Source: an uncultured Bacteroides sp. (GTDB taxonomy: Bacteria > Bacteroidota > Bacteroidia > Bacteroidales > Bacteroidaceae). Taken from it: a stretch of 20,183 nt of DNA. Below the pieces are notes generated by a model. It was not told the DNA's origin and ran no database searches. It saw only the letters and a program-made list of their open reading frames with translations. A program made the translations under genes and the position numbers. The DNA lies in the NCBI GenBank assembly GCA_900555635.1, contig USLU01000088.1, positions 1-20,183 of the forward strand, given 5' to 3'. Positions 1-6,937 of this stretch are shown piece after piece (position 1 is the stretch's first letter; each line of letters begins with the position of its first letter).

Positions 1-31
1 ATGGTTACAGGTTTGAATCCTGTCGCGATCA
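1..31 (+). tRNA. tRNA, 3' end only (cut by window start)
   Basis: The first 31 bases fold as the end of a tRNA. The T-stem is ACAGG (7-11) with CCTGT (19-23) around the 7-base loop TTTGAAT. It is followed by seven bases, CGCGATC, suitable for the 3' strand of the acceptor stem, and then A as discriminator. CCA is not encoded, which is usual in Bacteroidales. The third loop base is T where C56 is normal, so the T-loop is slightly unusual. The anticodon lies outside the window, so the amino acid cannot be named. A strong terminator hairpin begins at the discriminator, as expected for the last tRNA of a transcript. Confidence 0.62.
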
Positions 32-68
32 CAAAGAAACTCTGCAAGTTTTCGCAGAGTTTCTTTGT
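31..68 (+). terminator. Perfect 15-bp terminator hairpin after the tRNA
   Basis: ACAAAGAAACTCTGC (31-45) and its exact reverse complement (54-68) flank an 8-base loop. A short T-rich stretch follows. The stem starts on the last base of the tRNA, so it is placed to end the tRNA transcript. Because both ends are A/T-rich, it could also stop transcription arriving on the minus strand from the IS remnant. Confidence 0.85.
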
Positions 69-124
69 TTATAGCGGCTTTGGGGCTTAGGATGGCTCAG
101 TTGTAAAGGCTCAGTCATTATTCG

Positions 125-156
125 GGGTCAACGTAAAAACGGGTCAACGTAAAAAC
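125..156. repeat. Tandem 16-bp repeat, likely duplicated IS end
   Basis: GGGTCAACGTAAAAAC occurs twice back to back (125-140 and 141-156) with no mismatch. It lies 17 bp beyond the stop codon of the transposase remnant, where the terminal inverted repeat of an ISL3-type element would be expected. I infer that it is the IS end, present twice. The other end of the element is not visible, so this cannot be confirmed here. Confidence 0.6.
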
Positions 157-172
157 CTGAGGGCTTTTATTT

Positions 173-466
173 TTATGCATATAATTTCGCAAGTCTGTAT
201 AAGAAAAAAGCTTTGTCTCTTACTCCTCTGAACTGCGCCCTAAATGCTTTGATCTTAGCATTAAATGATTCTGCTGCAGCGTTAGTTGCCCTCCTTTCAA
301 AGAAGTTTATAATATTCAGATAGTGCATTTGTATAGAGCGTACCACCCTTCCAAAGGTTAGGAAACCTGATTTATCTACTTCATCATACCATCTTGCAAG
401 TCTTGTCAAAGCAATATCTTTAAACTTACACTGATGGTAGATTAAAACCCTACAATTGAAAAGTTG
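173..466 (-). pseudogene. ISL3-family transposase, C-terminal remnant
   Basis: The open frame reads from a stop at 467-469 to a TAA at 173-175. It contains a run typical of the C-terminus of Bacteroides ISL3-type DDE transposases: YHQCKFKDIALTRLARWYDE, then a segment with NAAAESFNAKIKAFRAQFRG and the ending FFLYRLAKLYA. Only about the last 90 residues survive, against more than 350 for a full transposase. There is no ATG at the front and the N-terminal and main catalytic regions are missing. Family resemblance appears to begin near 440, so the break between IS and host DNA is probably close to 440-466. It cannot transpose by itself. The family call rests on recognised sequence; the exact break point is inferred. 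Confidence 0.8.
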
Positions 467-527
467 TCAAGAGCAGATTTACGAAAGATTAACGGACATG
501 GGCTTCAGTCTTCTATTTTTGTATTCG

Positions 528-593
528 GAACGCATGGTGTGTTTACTCCAAACAGATCATCTGTTTTCCCTAAACGCATCATGTGTTTTGCCA
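528..593. repeat. Three-copy 22-bp palindromic tandem array (array A)
   Basis: Units start at 528, 550 and 572. Each is a 17-bp dyad of form RAAC-N9-GTTT followed by 5 bp (ACTCC, TCCCT, TGCCA). The middle unit, AAACAGATCATCTGTTT, is a perfect palindrome around one central base. The outer two deviate only at positions where plus-strand RNA would form G-U pairs. No CDS is associated with it. Confidence 0.75.
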
Positions 594-694
594 CACTTTA
601 ACGTCCGGAATGGCGGGGGTTTTCGCCAAAATCACGAAGGTTTTGAAGGCAAATGCCAGCCATTTCATCTGCTTAGACCTGAGGTTTGGGGAGC

Positions 695-738
695 TAAAGT
701 GTGGCATTAGGGGAACAAACGTGTGGCATTTGAGATGA
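695..738. repeat. Two 22-bp direct units with shared GTGTGGCATT core
   Basis: TAAAGTGTGGCATTAGGGGA starts at 695 and AAACGTGTGGCATTTGAGAT starts at 717. The ten-base core GTGTGGCATT is identical and starts 22 bp apart (699 and 721). The first unit is also the inverted partner of TGCCACACTTTA at 589-600, linking this pair to array A next door. Confidence 0.6.
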
Positions 739-756
739 GTAACTTTGAGGGAAAAA

Positions 757-787
757 ATAAACGGAGAGGCAATGCTTCTCCGTTTAT
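757..787 (-). terminator. Terminator hairpin downstream of dapA
   Basis: ATAAACGGAGAGGC (757-770) pairs with GCTTCTCCGTTTAT (774-787) around the loop AAT, with one G-T pair in a 14-bp stem. Read on the minus strand it is followed by six T residues (757-752). It is therefore a good intrinsic terminator for dapA and for any transcript starting near 820. Confidence 0.85.
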
Positions 788-824
788 CCTAATTTAAAAT
801 TGAAGTGTCTATAAATTGACTTTA

Positions 825-855
825 CAAAGATACAACATCGCGGAGGCGATGTCAA
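825..855 (-). promoter_or_regulatory. Possible minus-strand promoter with dyad in the spacer
   Basis: On the minus strand TTG (855-853) is followed after 20 bp by TATCTTTG (832-825), which fits TAnnTTTG. The spacer contains the 7-bp dyad ACATCGC (835-841) / GCGATGT (846-852). Transcription would start near 819 and meet the terminator at 787-757, giving an RNA of about 65-70 nt with no ORF. This is inferred from consensus matching only. Confidence 0.35.
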
Positions 856-884
856 GTGTTTCGGCAATTATTTTGGGATGCATA

Positions 885-1778
885 TCAGCATTTGATATTT
901 AATTCATCCAAGATCTTACGCATAGCTTCGAAAGTAGTAATCCTGGTGGGGACTAACGGTAGCCGAAGCTTGTTTTCAATCATTCCCATTACGTTTAGCA
1001 TTGCTTTTACGCCAGCAGGATTACCGTCAACAAATAGCAACTTGAATAATTCTGCGAACTTATGATGGATTGTCAGTGCATTAGTATAGTCACCTTGCAA
1101 AGCCAGACGCACCATACGGCTAAATTCACGTGGAAAGGCGTTTCCAATGACTGATATGATGCCAACGGCTCCTAAGGTAATCAAAGGGAAGGTAATGCCG
1201 TCATCTCCTGAAATAACGTCAAAATTGGCAGGTTTATTTTTAATGATGTCGTCCATTTGGGTAATATCACCCGAAGCTTCCTTGATTGCAATCACATTTT
1301 TGAAATCGTGCGCAATCCGTAAGGTCGTTTCTGCTTTCATGTTAACCCCTGTGCGGCCTGGAACATTATAAAGTACGATAGGCAGTGACGTAGCTTCTGA
1401 AATGGCTTTATAGTGCTGATAAATGCCTTCTTGCGATGGCTTATTATAATAGGGTACCACTGAAAGAATAGCATCTACTCCGGTGAAATCATCATTTTTC
1501 AGTGTTTCCACTATGGCACGCGTATTGTTACCACCAACTCCAAGCAGGATAGGTATTCTTCCGTTTACGCGTTCAATGACCATTCTCTTGATTTTTTTCT
1601 TTTCTTCTTTAGTCAATGTCGGAGTTTCTGCCGTGGTGCCTAGAACACACAGAAAATCAGTATTGTTTTGTAGCTGATAATCTACCAAACGCATTAATGC
1701 ATCATAATCAACGCTTTCATCCTCTTTAAAAGGAGTAATTAGCGCTACCCCCATTCCTTTCAATCTTGTCTGTATCAT
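885..1778 (-). CDS. dapA: 4-hydroxy-tetrahydrodipicolinate synthase
   Basis: This is the first committed enzyme of diaminopimelate and lysine synthesis. In the cytoplasm it condenses pyruvate with aspartate semialdehyde. The protein is 297 residues, the normal family length, and starts MIQTRLKGMGVALITPF, as Bacteroides DapA proteins do. Visible family residues are the threonine pair in GTTAETPTL (48-49), Tyr110 in VVPYYNKPS, Tyr137 in LYNVPGRTG, Arg142, and the Schiff-base Lys166 in AIKEASGD. These sit where the catalytic triad and substrate-binding residues are in E. coli DapA. The gene lies 103 bp downstream of ligA on the same strand but has its own good promoter at 1814-1847. A terminator lies at 757-787. 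The upstream stretch shows no leader peptide or recognisable lysine riboswitch. Confidence 0.97.
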   Translation of the reverse strand: MIQTRLKGMGVALITPFKEDESVDYDALMRLVDYQLQNNTDFLCVLGTTAETPTLTKEEKKKIKRMVIERVNGRIPILLGVGGNNTRAIVETLKNDDFTGVDAILSVVPYYNKPSQEGIYQHYKAISEATSLPIVLYNVPGRTGVNMKAETTLRIAHDFKNVIAIKEASGDITQMDDIIKNKPANFDVISGDDGITFPLITLGAVGIISVIGNAFPREFSRMVRLALQGDYTNALTIHHKFAELFKLLFVDGNPAGVKAMLNVMGMIENKLRLPLVPTRITTFEAMRKILDELNIKC

Positions 1779-1813
1779 GAGTATTATTAAGTAATCTCTA
1801 ATTAAATGACTCG

Positions 1814-1847
1814 CAAAAGTACGAATTTTTTCGATTTCCCCTACAAA
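1814..1847 (-). promoter_or_regulatory. dapA promoter
   Basis: On the minus strand TTTG (1847-1844) and TACTTTTG (1821-1814) match the Bacteroides -33 and -7 elements, 22 bp apart. The start would be near 1808, giving a 5' UTR of about 30 nt before the dapA ATG at 1778. Confidence 0.65.
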
Positions 1848-1881
1848 TATAAGCTATAAAAAAGCTTTTTGTGGAAATTTG

Positions 1882-3879
1882 TTAGGATATCAGGGTTAAA
1901 AACTCATCTTCGCTCATTATCTTTATTCCTAATTTCTCCGCTTTTTCTAGTTTGGCAGGCCCCATATTATCTCCGGCCAATATAAAGCTGGTTTTAGCAG
2001 AAATACTTCCAACATTTTTGCCTCCATTCTTTTCAATAAGATCTTTATATTCATCTCTTGAGTGATGGGTAAACACTCCACTGATTACAATAGACTGTCC
2101 TGCGAGTTTATCAGTATATCCGCTTCGATCTTCTTCTTTGCTGAATAGTTGCAGACCGGCAGCTTTTAAGCGGTTAACCAAATTGCAATTTGCTGGGTTA
2201 GAGAAATATAATATAATACTTTGCGCAATTTTTTCACCGATTTCATCGATGTTTTTCAGCTTTTCCAGATCAGCATTTTCCAGTTCTTCAATGTCTGCAA
2301 ATGATTTGGCTATTTTCTTGGCTACGGTTTCTCCCACAAAACGGATACCCAGTGCGAATAGTACTCTTTCAAAAGGAACTTCCTTACTTGCGGCAATTCC
2401 ATTTATAATATTTACAGCCGATTTTTCGCCCATTCGATCCAAGCCTTTGATGTCATCAGCTTTGAGTTGATATAAATCTGCTGTATCTTTTATCAGTCCT
2501 AAGCGGTAGAACATGTCTACAGTTTCCGGTCCCAAGCCATCTATATTCATAGCTTTACGGCTAATGAAATGTTCTATTTTACCTTTTATTTGTGGGGGGC
2601 AAGCAGTTTCGTTAGGACAATAGTGAGCAGCTTCACCCTCATAGCGTATCAGCTTGCTGCCACATTCGGGACAATGTGTGATGAACTTTACTTTTTCGCC
2701 TAGCAAAATGCCTCGGGCGGCTACATCAACTCCGGTAATCTTGGGTATTATTTCTCCACCTTTTTCTACATATACCATATCTCCGATATGTAAATCCAAT
2801 CCCTCAATGATATCTGCATTATGTAAAGAAGCCCTTTTCACTACTGTACCCGAAAGTTGTACCGGATCAAGGTTGGCCACCGGAGTCACAGCGCCCGTAC
2901 GTCCTACCTGATAGGTGACTTTGTTTAAACGAGTTAAAGCACGTTCTGCCTGGAATTTATATGCTATGGCCCAACGGGGGGATTTTGCAGTGAAACCGAG
3001 GTTTTTTTGTTGTTTTAAGCTATTTACTTTTAAAACAATACCATCTGTTGCCACCGGCATATTTTTGCGTTCAGTGTCCCAATAGTTTATAAAATCAAAT
3101 ACTTCCTTCAGGCTTTGAGCTTTTCTTGTATGTTCGGATATCTTAAATCCCCAACTGGCAGCCATTTGCAGGTTTTCATAATGTCCGTCACAAGGTAAAT
3201 CTTCCCCTAATAAATAATACAGATAAGCATCAAGTTTGCGGGAAGCTACAATAGCAGAATTTTGCAATTTCAATGTACCTGAAGCTGCATTACGTGGATT
3301 TGCGAATAAAGGTTCTTCGCGAGCTTCTTTTTCACGGTTTAACTCTTCGAATACTTCCCAAGGCATTAAAATTTCGCCTCTGATCTCGAATGATTGGGGA
3401 TAATCGCCATGGAGCACCAAAGGGATAGAACGGATTGTCTTTACATTATCGGTTACATCATCTCCTTTTTCTCCATCTCCACGGGTAACGGCGCGTACTA
3501 ATTTTCCATCTTCATAAGTTAATGAGATAGAAGTACCATCGTATTTTAGTTCGCAACAGATTTCAAAGTCTTCATTCAGTGCTTTATTTACACGCTCGTA
3601 GAAGTCTGTTACTTCGCTTTCAGAGTATGTATTGCCTAGCGAAAGCATCGGATATTTGTGGGATACTTGCGTGAAATTCTTGTTTATATCGCTACCTACA
3701 CGCATTGTAGGCGAATTATCATCTCGAAATTCAGGATGCTCCTTTTCCAGGTCCTGTAACTCACGCATTTTGTCATCAAACTCTTTATCAGATATTTGAG
3801 GATCATTCAGCACGTAGTAATTGTAATTATGCTGATGTAATTCAGCTCTGAGTTGCTCTATTTTTTCTTTTACGGTCAT
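1882..3879 (-). CDS. ligA: NAD+-dependent DNA ligase
   Basis: It seals nicks during replication and repair using NAD+ as the AMP donor. From the chosen start, MTVKEKIEQLRAEL, it is 665 residues, matching Bacteroides LigA. An earlier in-frame ATG at 3903 would add eight residues, but it overlaps the -7 element at 3903-3910, so the start at 3879 is preferred. An N-terminal Ia domain (HNYNYYVLNDPQISD) is followed by the adenylation site Lys112 in CELKYDGTS. Further on are the OB-fold region with VGRTGAVTPVANLDPV, a four-cysteine zinc finger (CPECG through ACPPQ), helix-hairpin-helix repeats with DGLGPETV and FALGIRFVG, and a C-terminal BRCT domain starting near GQSIVISGVF. All parts are present and in the usual order, with no sign of damage. 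Confidence 0.97.
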   Translation of the reverse strand: MTVKEKIEQLRAELHQHNYNYYVLNDPQISDKEFDDKMRELQDLEKEHPEFRDDNSPTMRVGSDINKNFTQVSHKYPMLSLGNTYSESEVTDFYERVNKALNEDFEICCELKYDGTSISLTYEDGKLVRAVTRGDGEKGDDVTDNVKTIRSIPLVLHGDYPQSFEIRGEILMPWEVFEELNREKEAREEPLFANPRNAASGTLKLQNSAIVASRKLDAYLYYLLGEDLPCDGHYENLQMAASWGFKISEHTRKAQSLKEVFDFINYWDTERKNMPVATDGIVLKVNSLKQQKNLGFTAKSPRWAIAYKFQAERALTRLNKVTYQVGRTGAVTPVANLDPVQLSGTVVKRASLHNADIIEGLDLHIGDMVYVEKGGEIIPKITGVDVAARGILLGEKVKFITHCPECGSKLIRYEGEAAHYCPNETACPPQIKGKIEHFISRKAMNIDGLGPETVDMFYRLGLIKDTADLYQLKADDIKGLDRMGEKSAVNIINGIAASKEVPFERVLFALGIRFVGETVAKKIAKSFADIEELENADLEKLKNIDEIGEKIAQSIILYFSNPANCNLVNRLKAAGLQLFSKEEDRSGYTDKLAGQSIVISGVFTHHSRDEYKDLIEKNGGKNVGSISAKTSFILAGDNMGPAKLEKAEKLGIKIMSEDEFLTLIS

Positions 3880-3902
3880 ATTGGTTTCGGATTGTTTGAA
3901 CA

Positions 3903-3940
3903 CAAAAATACAGGTTTCTCCCCGAATATTTGTATTTTTG
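3903..3940. promoter_or_regulatory. Mirror-image divergent promoters for ligA and trmD
   Basis: CAAAAATACA (3903-3912) and TGTATTTTTG (3931-3940) are a perfect 10-bp inverted repeat separated by 18 bp. Each copy contains TATTTTTG, a full TAnnTTTG -7 element: the left reads on the minus strand toward ligA, the right on the plus strand toward trmD. Starts would fall near 3897 and 3947, giving leaders of about 18 and 12 nt. No TTTG is found at standard -33 spacing for either. Confidence 0.6.
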
Positions 3941-3958
3941 CAAAAAATTAAAGTTTAT

Positions 3959-4636
3959 ATGCGCATTGACATTATCACAGTTTTGCCGGAGATGATTGAA
4001 GGGTTCTTTAATTGCTCTATTATGAAACGTGCTCAGAATAAAGGGCTTGCAGAGATACATCTGCACAATCTTCGTGATTATACAGAAGATAAGTATCGCC
4101 GTGTGGACGATTATCCTTTTGGCGGATTTGCGGGAATGGTTATGAAGATAGAACCGATTGAACGTTGTATCAACGCTCTGAAAGCTGAACGCCATTATGA
4201 TGAAGTGATTTTCACTACACCTGACGGTGAGCAGTTTGACCAGCCTATGGCAAATACATTATCTCTTGCAGAAAATCTAATTATTCTCTGCGGCCATTTT
4301 AAAGGTATCGATTACCGTATCCGCGAGCATTTTATAACGAAAGAAATCAGTATAGGCGATTACGTACTGACGGGTGGCGAACTGGCTGCGGCTGTAATGG
4401 CAGATGCTATTGTACGGATTATCCCGGGTGTTATTTCTGATGAACAGTCTGCGCTTTCCGATTCTTTCCAAGACAACTTATTAGCCGCTCCGGTTTATAC
4501 ACGGCCTGCTGAGTATAACGGTTGGAAGGTTCCGGATATTTTACTCTCCGGACATGAGGCTAAAATTAAAGAATGGGAGTTGCAACAGTCTTTGGAAAGA
4601 ACCCGTAGATTGCGTCCGGATTTGCTAGACGAATAA
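3959..4636 (+). CDS. trmD: tRNA (guanine-37-N1)-methyltransferase
   Basis: TrmD uses S-adenosylmethionine to make m1G37 next to the anticodon, which prevents +1 frameshifting. From ATG 3959 (MRIDIITVLPEMIEGFF) it is 225 residues, the usual Bacteroidetes length. A longer frame opening at 3881 would extend back through the promoter and into the ligA start, so it is not used. The trefoil-knot SAM site is visible as LCGHFKGIDYRI and ISIGDYVLTGGELAA (about 110-145). Arg153 in IVRIIPGV and Asp168 in ALSDSF correspond to the catalytic Arg/Asp pair. Family signatures RRVDDYPFGG and PVYTRPAEYNG are also present. Bacteria outside the enteric group often lack the rimM-trmD-rplS cluster; here trmD stands alone, between ligA and pyrD. 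Confidence 0.97.
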   Translation: MRIDIITVLPEMIEGFFNCSIMKRAQNKGLAEIHLHNLRDYTEDKYRRVDDYPFGGFAGMVMKIEPIERCINALKAERHYDEVIFTTPDGEQFDQPMANTLSLAENLIILCGHFKGIDYRIREHFITKEISIGDYVLTGGELAAAVMADAIVRIIPGVISDEQSALSDSFQDNLLAAPVYTRPAEYNGWKVPDILLSGHEAKIKEWELQQSLERTRRLRPDLLDE

Positions 4637-4658
4637 GATTACCAATGTAAATAAAAAG

Positions 4659-4690
4659 AAAAAGGACATTCACGATTGGATGTCCTTTTT
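4659..4690. terminator. Shared bidirectional terminator between trmD and pyrD
   Basis: AAAAAGGACAT (4659-4669) and ATGTCCTTTTT (4680-4690) form an 11-bp stem with a 10-base loop. A-tract and T-tract on opposite sides let it work in both directions for the two converging genes. A second small hairpin, GAATTGC / GCAATTC (4700-4706, 4712-4718), lies on the pyrD side. Confidence 0.85.
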
Positions 4691-4729
4691 TATGATTTCG
4701 AATTGCGAATGGCAATTCATTGTTATTCG

Positions 4730-5641
4730 TTATACCTCAAGTGCACCGATAATTTCCTTTACAGACTTAAATCCGTGTCTATCAAGATAATCATTAATGC
4801 CTTCTTCTACCTTTATGGTTACCTCCGGATCGATGAAGTTAGCGGTGCCAATTTGGATGGCAGAAGCCCCTGCAAGCATGAATTCCACTGCATCTTTCCA
4901 ATTCATGATTCCACCTAAACCTATGACGGGTATTTTTACCGCCTTGGCTACTTGCCATACCATACGTAGTGCAATGGGTTTCACAGCTGCACCGGACATA
5001 CCACCTGTTATAGTAGATAGTATAGGACGTCTGCGCTCTGCATCGATAGCCATTCCTAACAACGTATTGATAAGGGAAACACTATCTGCACCACCATTTT
5101 CGGCAGCGAGAGCCATATCTGCGATATTAGTAACGTTGGGTGAGAGTTTTACGATAAGTGTCTTTTTGTAAACTGAGCGAACTGCTTTAGTCACTTCTTC
5201 AACACCTTCGGTTGTGACACCAAAAGCCATTCCACCTTGCTTTACATTAGGGCAAGAAATGTTTAATTCAATAGCAGGAATTTTGTCAAGTTCATTAATG
5301 ATTGCAGCAGTTTCAACATAGTCTTCGATAGCTGAACCCGAAACATTTACAATCATATTGGTTTGAATATCCTTGATGCGGGGATATATGTGTTCAACAA
5401 AGTAATGAACACCCTTATTCTGCAGTCCTACAGCGTTTAACATACCTGCCGGAGTTTCTGCCATACGAGGATAAGGGTTACCTTCACGTTTGTGAAGAGT
5501 GGTCCCCTTTACAATTATACCACCTATTCGCGATATATCAATGAAATCAGCAAACTCTTCACCATATCCAAATGTTCCGGAAGCTGTCATTACCGGATTC
5601 TTCATTTGTAATTCGCCAATATTTACATTTAAATCTGCCAT
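4730..5641 (-). CDS. pyrD: Dihydroorotate dehydrogenase B, catalytic subunit
   Basis: It oxidises dihydroorotate to orotate in pyrimidine synthesis using FMN. The 303-residue protein starts MADLNVNIGELQMKNPVMTA and lacks the membrane-targeting N-terminal extension of class 2 enzymes. Cys130 in LNISCPNVKQGG is the class 1 catalytic base. GTFGYGEEF, IVKGTTLHKR and MLNAVGLQNKG match the FMN and substrate sites, and LGGIMNWKDAVEFMLAGA the C-terminal phosphate-binding part. The adjacent pyrK places it in class 1B, where electrons leave through an FeS flavoprotein partner to NAD+. The start codon overlaps the end of pyrK by 13 bp, so the two are probably translationally coupled, which suits an equimolar complex. 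Confidence 0.95.
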   Translation of the reverse strand: MADLNVNIGELQMKNPVMTASGTFGYGEEFADFIDISRIGGIIVKGTTLHKREGNPYPRMAETPAGMLNAVGLQNKGVHYFVEHIYPRIKDIQTNMIVNVSGSAIEDYVETAAIINELDKIPAIELNISCPNVKQGGMAFGVTTEGVEEVTKAVRSVYKKTLIVKLSPNVTNIADMALAAENGGADSVSLINTLLGMAIDAERRRPILSTITGGMSGAAVKPIALRMVWQVAKAVKIPVIGLGGIMNWKDAVEFMLAGASAIQIGTANFIDPEVTIKVEEGINDYLDRHGFKSVKEIIGALEV

Positions 5642-6405
5642 AATAGTTTGTTTATATTAAAAATCGGACCTTCTTTACATACACATAAATGCCCTTCTGT
5701 AGTATTTTCTACACAACATAAACAGGCGCCAATGCCACATGCCATTGTATTCTCCAATGATACTTCACAATTGATGCCTTTACTTTTGGCATATTTTGCT
5801 ACGGCTACCATCATCGGTTTCGGACCGCAAGTATATATTTGTTCAAATTCCACCTTGTTTAGTATGGAATGTTGTGTTACATATCCTTTTTCTCCATGGC
5901 TGCCATCTTCGGTAGTAGTATATACATCACCATAAGCCTCAAACTGATCTAGTTGAAGCAGGTCTTTACTGCTTCTGGCACCTAATAAGAAAGTAGGTTT
6001 ACATCCTTTTTGGGCTAATTGCTCACCTAGATACAACATTGGTGCTGTACCTACGCCTCCGCCAACTAATAGAAGCTTGTCTGAGGGCTTTTCAGGCATA
6101 GAAAAGGAATTTCCCAGCGGAAGTACCACATTAATAATATCATTTTCTTTAGCTTCACCTAAACGCTTTGTTCCATCGCCTATTAGTTGAATAAGAAACC
6201 ATACTTCATTACGCAGTTTATCTACATAATTAATTGAAATGGGGCGGCGCAAGAAGGTAGAAGGTGAACCATCTACACGGATCTCTGCAAATTGCCCTGG
6301 CAGCATTTCCGGAAGTGGAGACGGAGAAGTCAGTTTTAGCAAAACATAGTTTGCATGTAGACGGACGTTCTCGGTCACAGTCAGATCTAAAATATATTTT
6401 TTCAT
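5629..6405 (-). CDS. pyrK: Dihydroorotate dehydrogenase B, electron-transfer subunit
   Basis: PyrK carries FAD and a [2Fe-2S] cluster and passes electrons from PyrD to NAD+. The 258-residue protein has a ferredoxin-reductase-like layout. An FAD-binding barrel with RRPIS (53-57) is followed by a NAD-binding region with LLLVGGGVGTAPM (111-123) and CGPKPMM (193-199). Four C-terminal cluster ligands are visible, most likely Cys223, Cys228, Cys231 and Cys243 in ACGIGACLCC and VCKEGP. Two further cysteines (230, 241) lie between them, so the exact ligand set is an inference by alignment to the family pattern. It is directly upstream of pyrD, with a -7 element at 6440-6447, and 53 bp downstream of the XRE regulator on the same strand. 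Confidence 0.95.
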   Translation of the reverse strand: MKKYILDLTVTENVRLHANYVLLKLTSPSPLPEMLPGQFAEIRVDGSPSTFLRRPISINYVDKLRNEVWFLIQLIGDGTKRLGEAKENDIINVVLPLGNSFSMPEKPSDKLLLVGGGVGTAPMLYLGEQLAQKGCKPTFLLGARSSKDLLQLDQFEAYGDVYTTTEDGSHGEKGYVTQHSILNKVEFEQIYTCGPKPMMVAVAKYAKSKGINCEVSLENTMACGIGACLCCVENTTEGHLCVCKEGPIFNINKLLWQI

Positions 6406-6439
6406 ATTATCTATAAAAGAGGTATTGTCTTTTCGGGTA

Positions 6440-6447
6440 CAAAGATA
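6440..6447 (-). promoter_or_regulatory. pyrK-pyrD promoter, -7 element
   Basis: TATCTTTG on the minus strand fits TAnnTTTG and lies 35 bp before the pyrK ATG. No clear TTTG is seen at -33. It starts 12 bp after the stop codon of the XRE gene, so pyrKD may be transcribed both from here and by read-through. Confidence 0.5.
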
Positions 6448-6458
6448 GTGGAAACTTC

Positions 6459-6923
6459 TTATTTTTCAGGTCTGAATGTTTCGTAAGTATTATCATCAAA
6501 GAAAATTCTTATTTCGGTAATTTTCCTTGGAGGTCTTTCTTTATAGATAATCTCTTGTTTTACAATCTCTTTAGTAGCTATTTTAGGGGATTCTAATGCA
6601 ATTTCCTTGCGATTTTCAATTTCTCTCGATCTATCGGACATATTTTCGGGATTGTCAGCGAATAGAGGGTAGTCAAATCCACTGTTGTCTTTGCTCTCAT
6701 TGTTGCTGTTACTCATTTCACCTTCTCCGGTAAGTAGCCATTCCAAATTTATATCATTATACCGTTGGTGTAATCGAAGGATTACTTCTGTACTTGGATA
6801 TTTATTACGGGGACCTAAAATATGGGAAATAGTAGCTTGTGCAACACCGATACTTTCAGCGAAAGCTCCAGCTGTTAACTTTTCCCGGTCCATTATCATT
6901 TTAAATCTGTCCTTGATACTCAT
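6459..6923 (-). CDS. XRE-family helix-turn-helix regulator
   Basis: A probable DNA-binding regulator of 154 residues from the start MSIKDRFKMIMDREKLTAGA at 6923. The frame extends upstream to 6989, but the good promoter at 6967-6998 would then lie inside the coding region, so the shorter start is chosen. The N-terminal part has an HTH_3-like helix-turn-helix: LTAGAFAESIGVAQATISHIL, with ISHIL as recognition helix (about 16-36), followed by NLEWLLTGEG, a common ending of this domain. The middle is polar and probably flexible. The C-terminus ends ITEIRIFFDDNTYETFRPEK, which I recall from other Bacteroidales regulators of this kind but cannot assign a ligand to. It precedes pyrK-pyrD on the same strand. 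Palindromes of TACAATTGTA type at its own promoter suggest self-regulation. Its target genes are unknown. Confidence 0.82.
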   Translation of the reverse strand: MSIKDRFKMIMDREKLTAGAFAESIGVAQATISHILGPRNKYPSTEVILRLHQRYNDINLEWLLTGEGEMSNSNNESKDNSGFDYPLFADNPENMSDRSREIENRKEIALESPKIATKEIVKQEIIYKERPPRKITEIRIFFDDNTYETFRPEK

Positions 6924-6937
6924 GACTTGAATGTTAT

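Larger units (their letters stand above)
467..884. other. Non-coding stretch between IS remnant and dapA
   Basis: No convincing gene is present. The one 84-codon frame on the plus strand (456-710) runs through repeats and resembles nothing I know. The stretch holds a three-copy 22-bp palindromic array (528-593) and two copies of another 22-bp unit (695-738). It also has a 12-bp inverted pair TGCCACACTTTA / TAAAGTGTGGCA (589-600 and 695-706), a strong terminator hairpin (757-787), and a dyad inside a possible minus-strand promoter (825-855). Confidence 0.7.

Noticed and set aside
94..115. Direct repeat GGCTCAGT (94-101 and 108-115) as an IS target duplication
   Set aside because: Both copies are on the same side of the IS remnant, so they do not flank it.
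456..710. 84-codon plus-strand frame
   Set aside because: It runs through the 22-bp repeats and inverted repeat, has no family resemblance and no promoter ahead of it.
1851..1870. Terminator between ligA and dapA
   Set aside because: Only a 5-bp AAGCT/AGCTT stem or an AAAAAGCTTTTT palindrome is present; too weak to call.
3842..4195. 117-codon minus-strand frame across the ligA-trmD region
   Set aside because: It overlaps the conserved trmD start, both promoters and the ligA start, and has no family resemblance.
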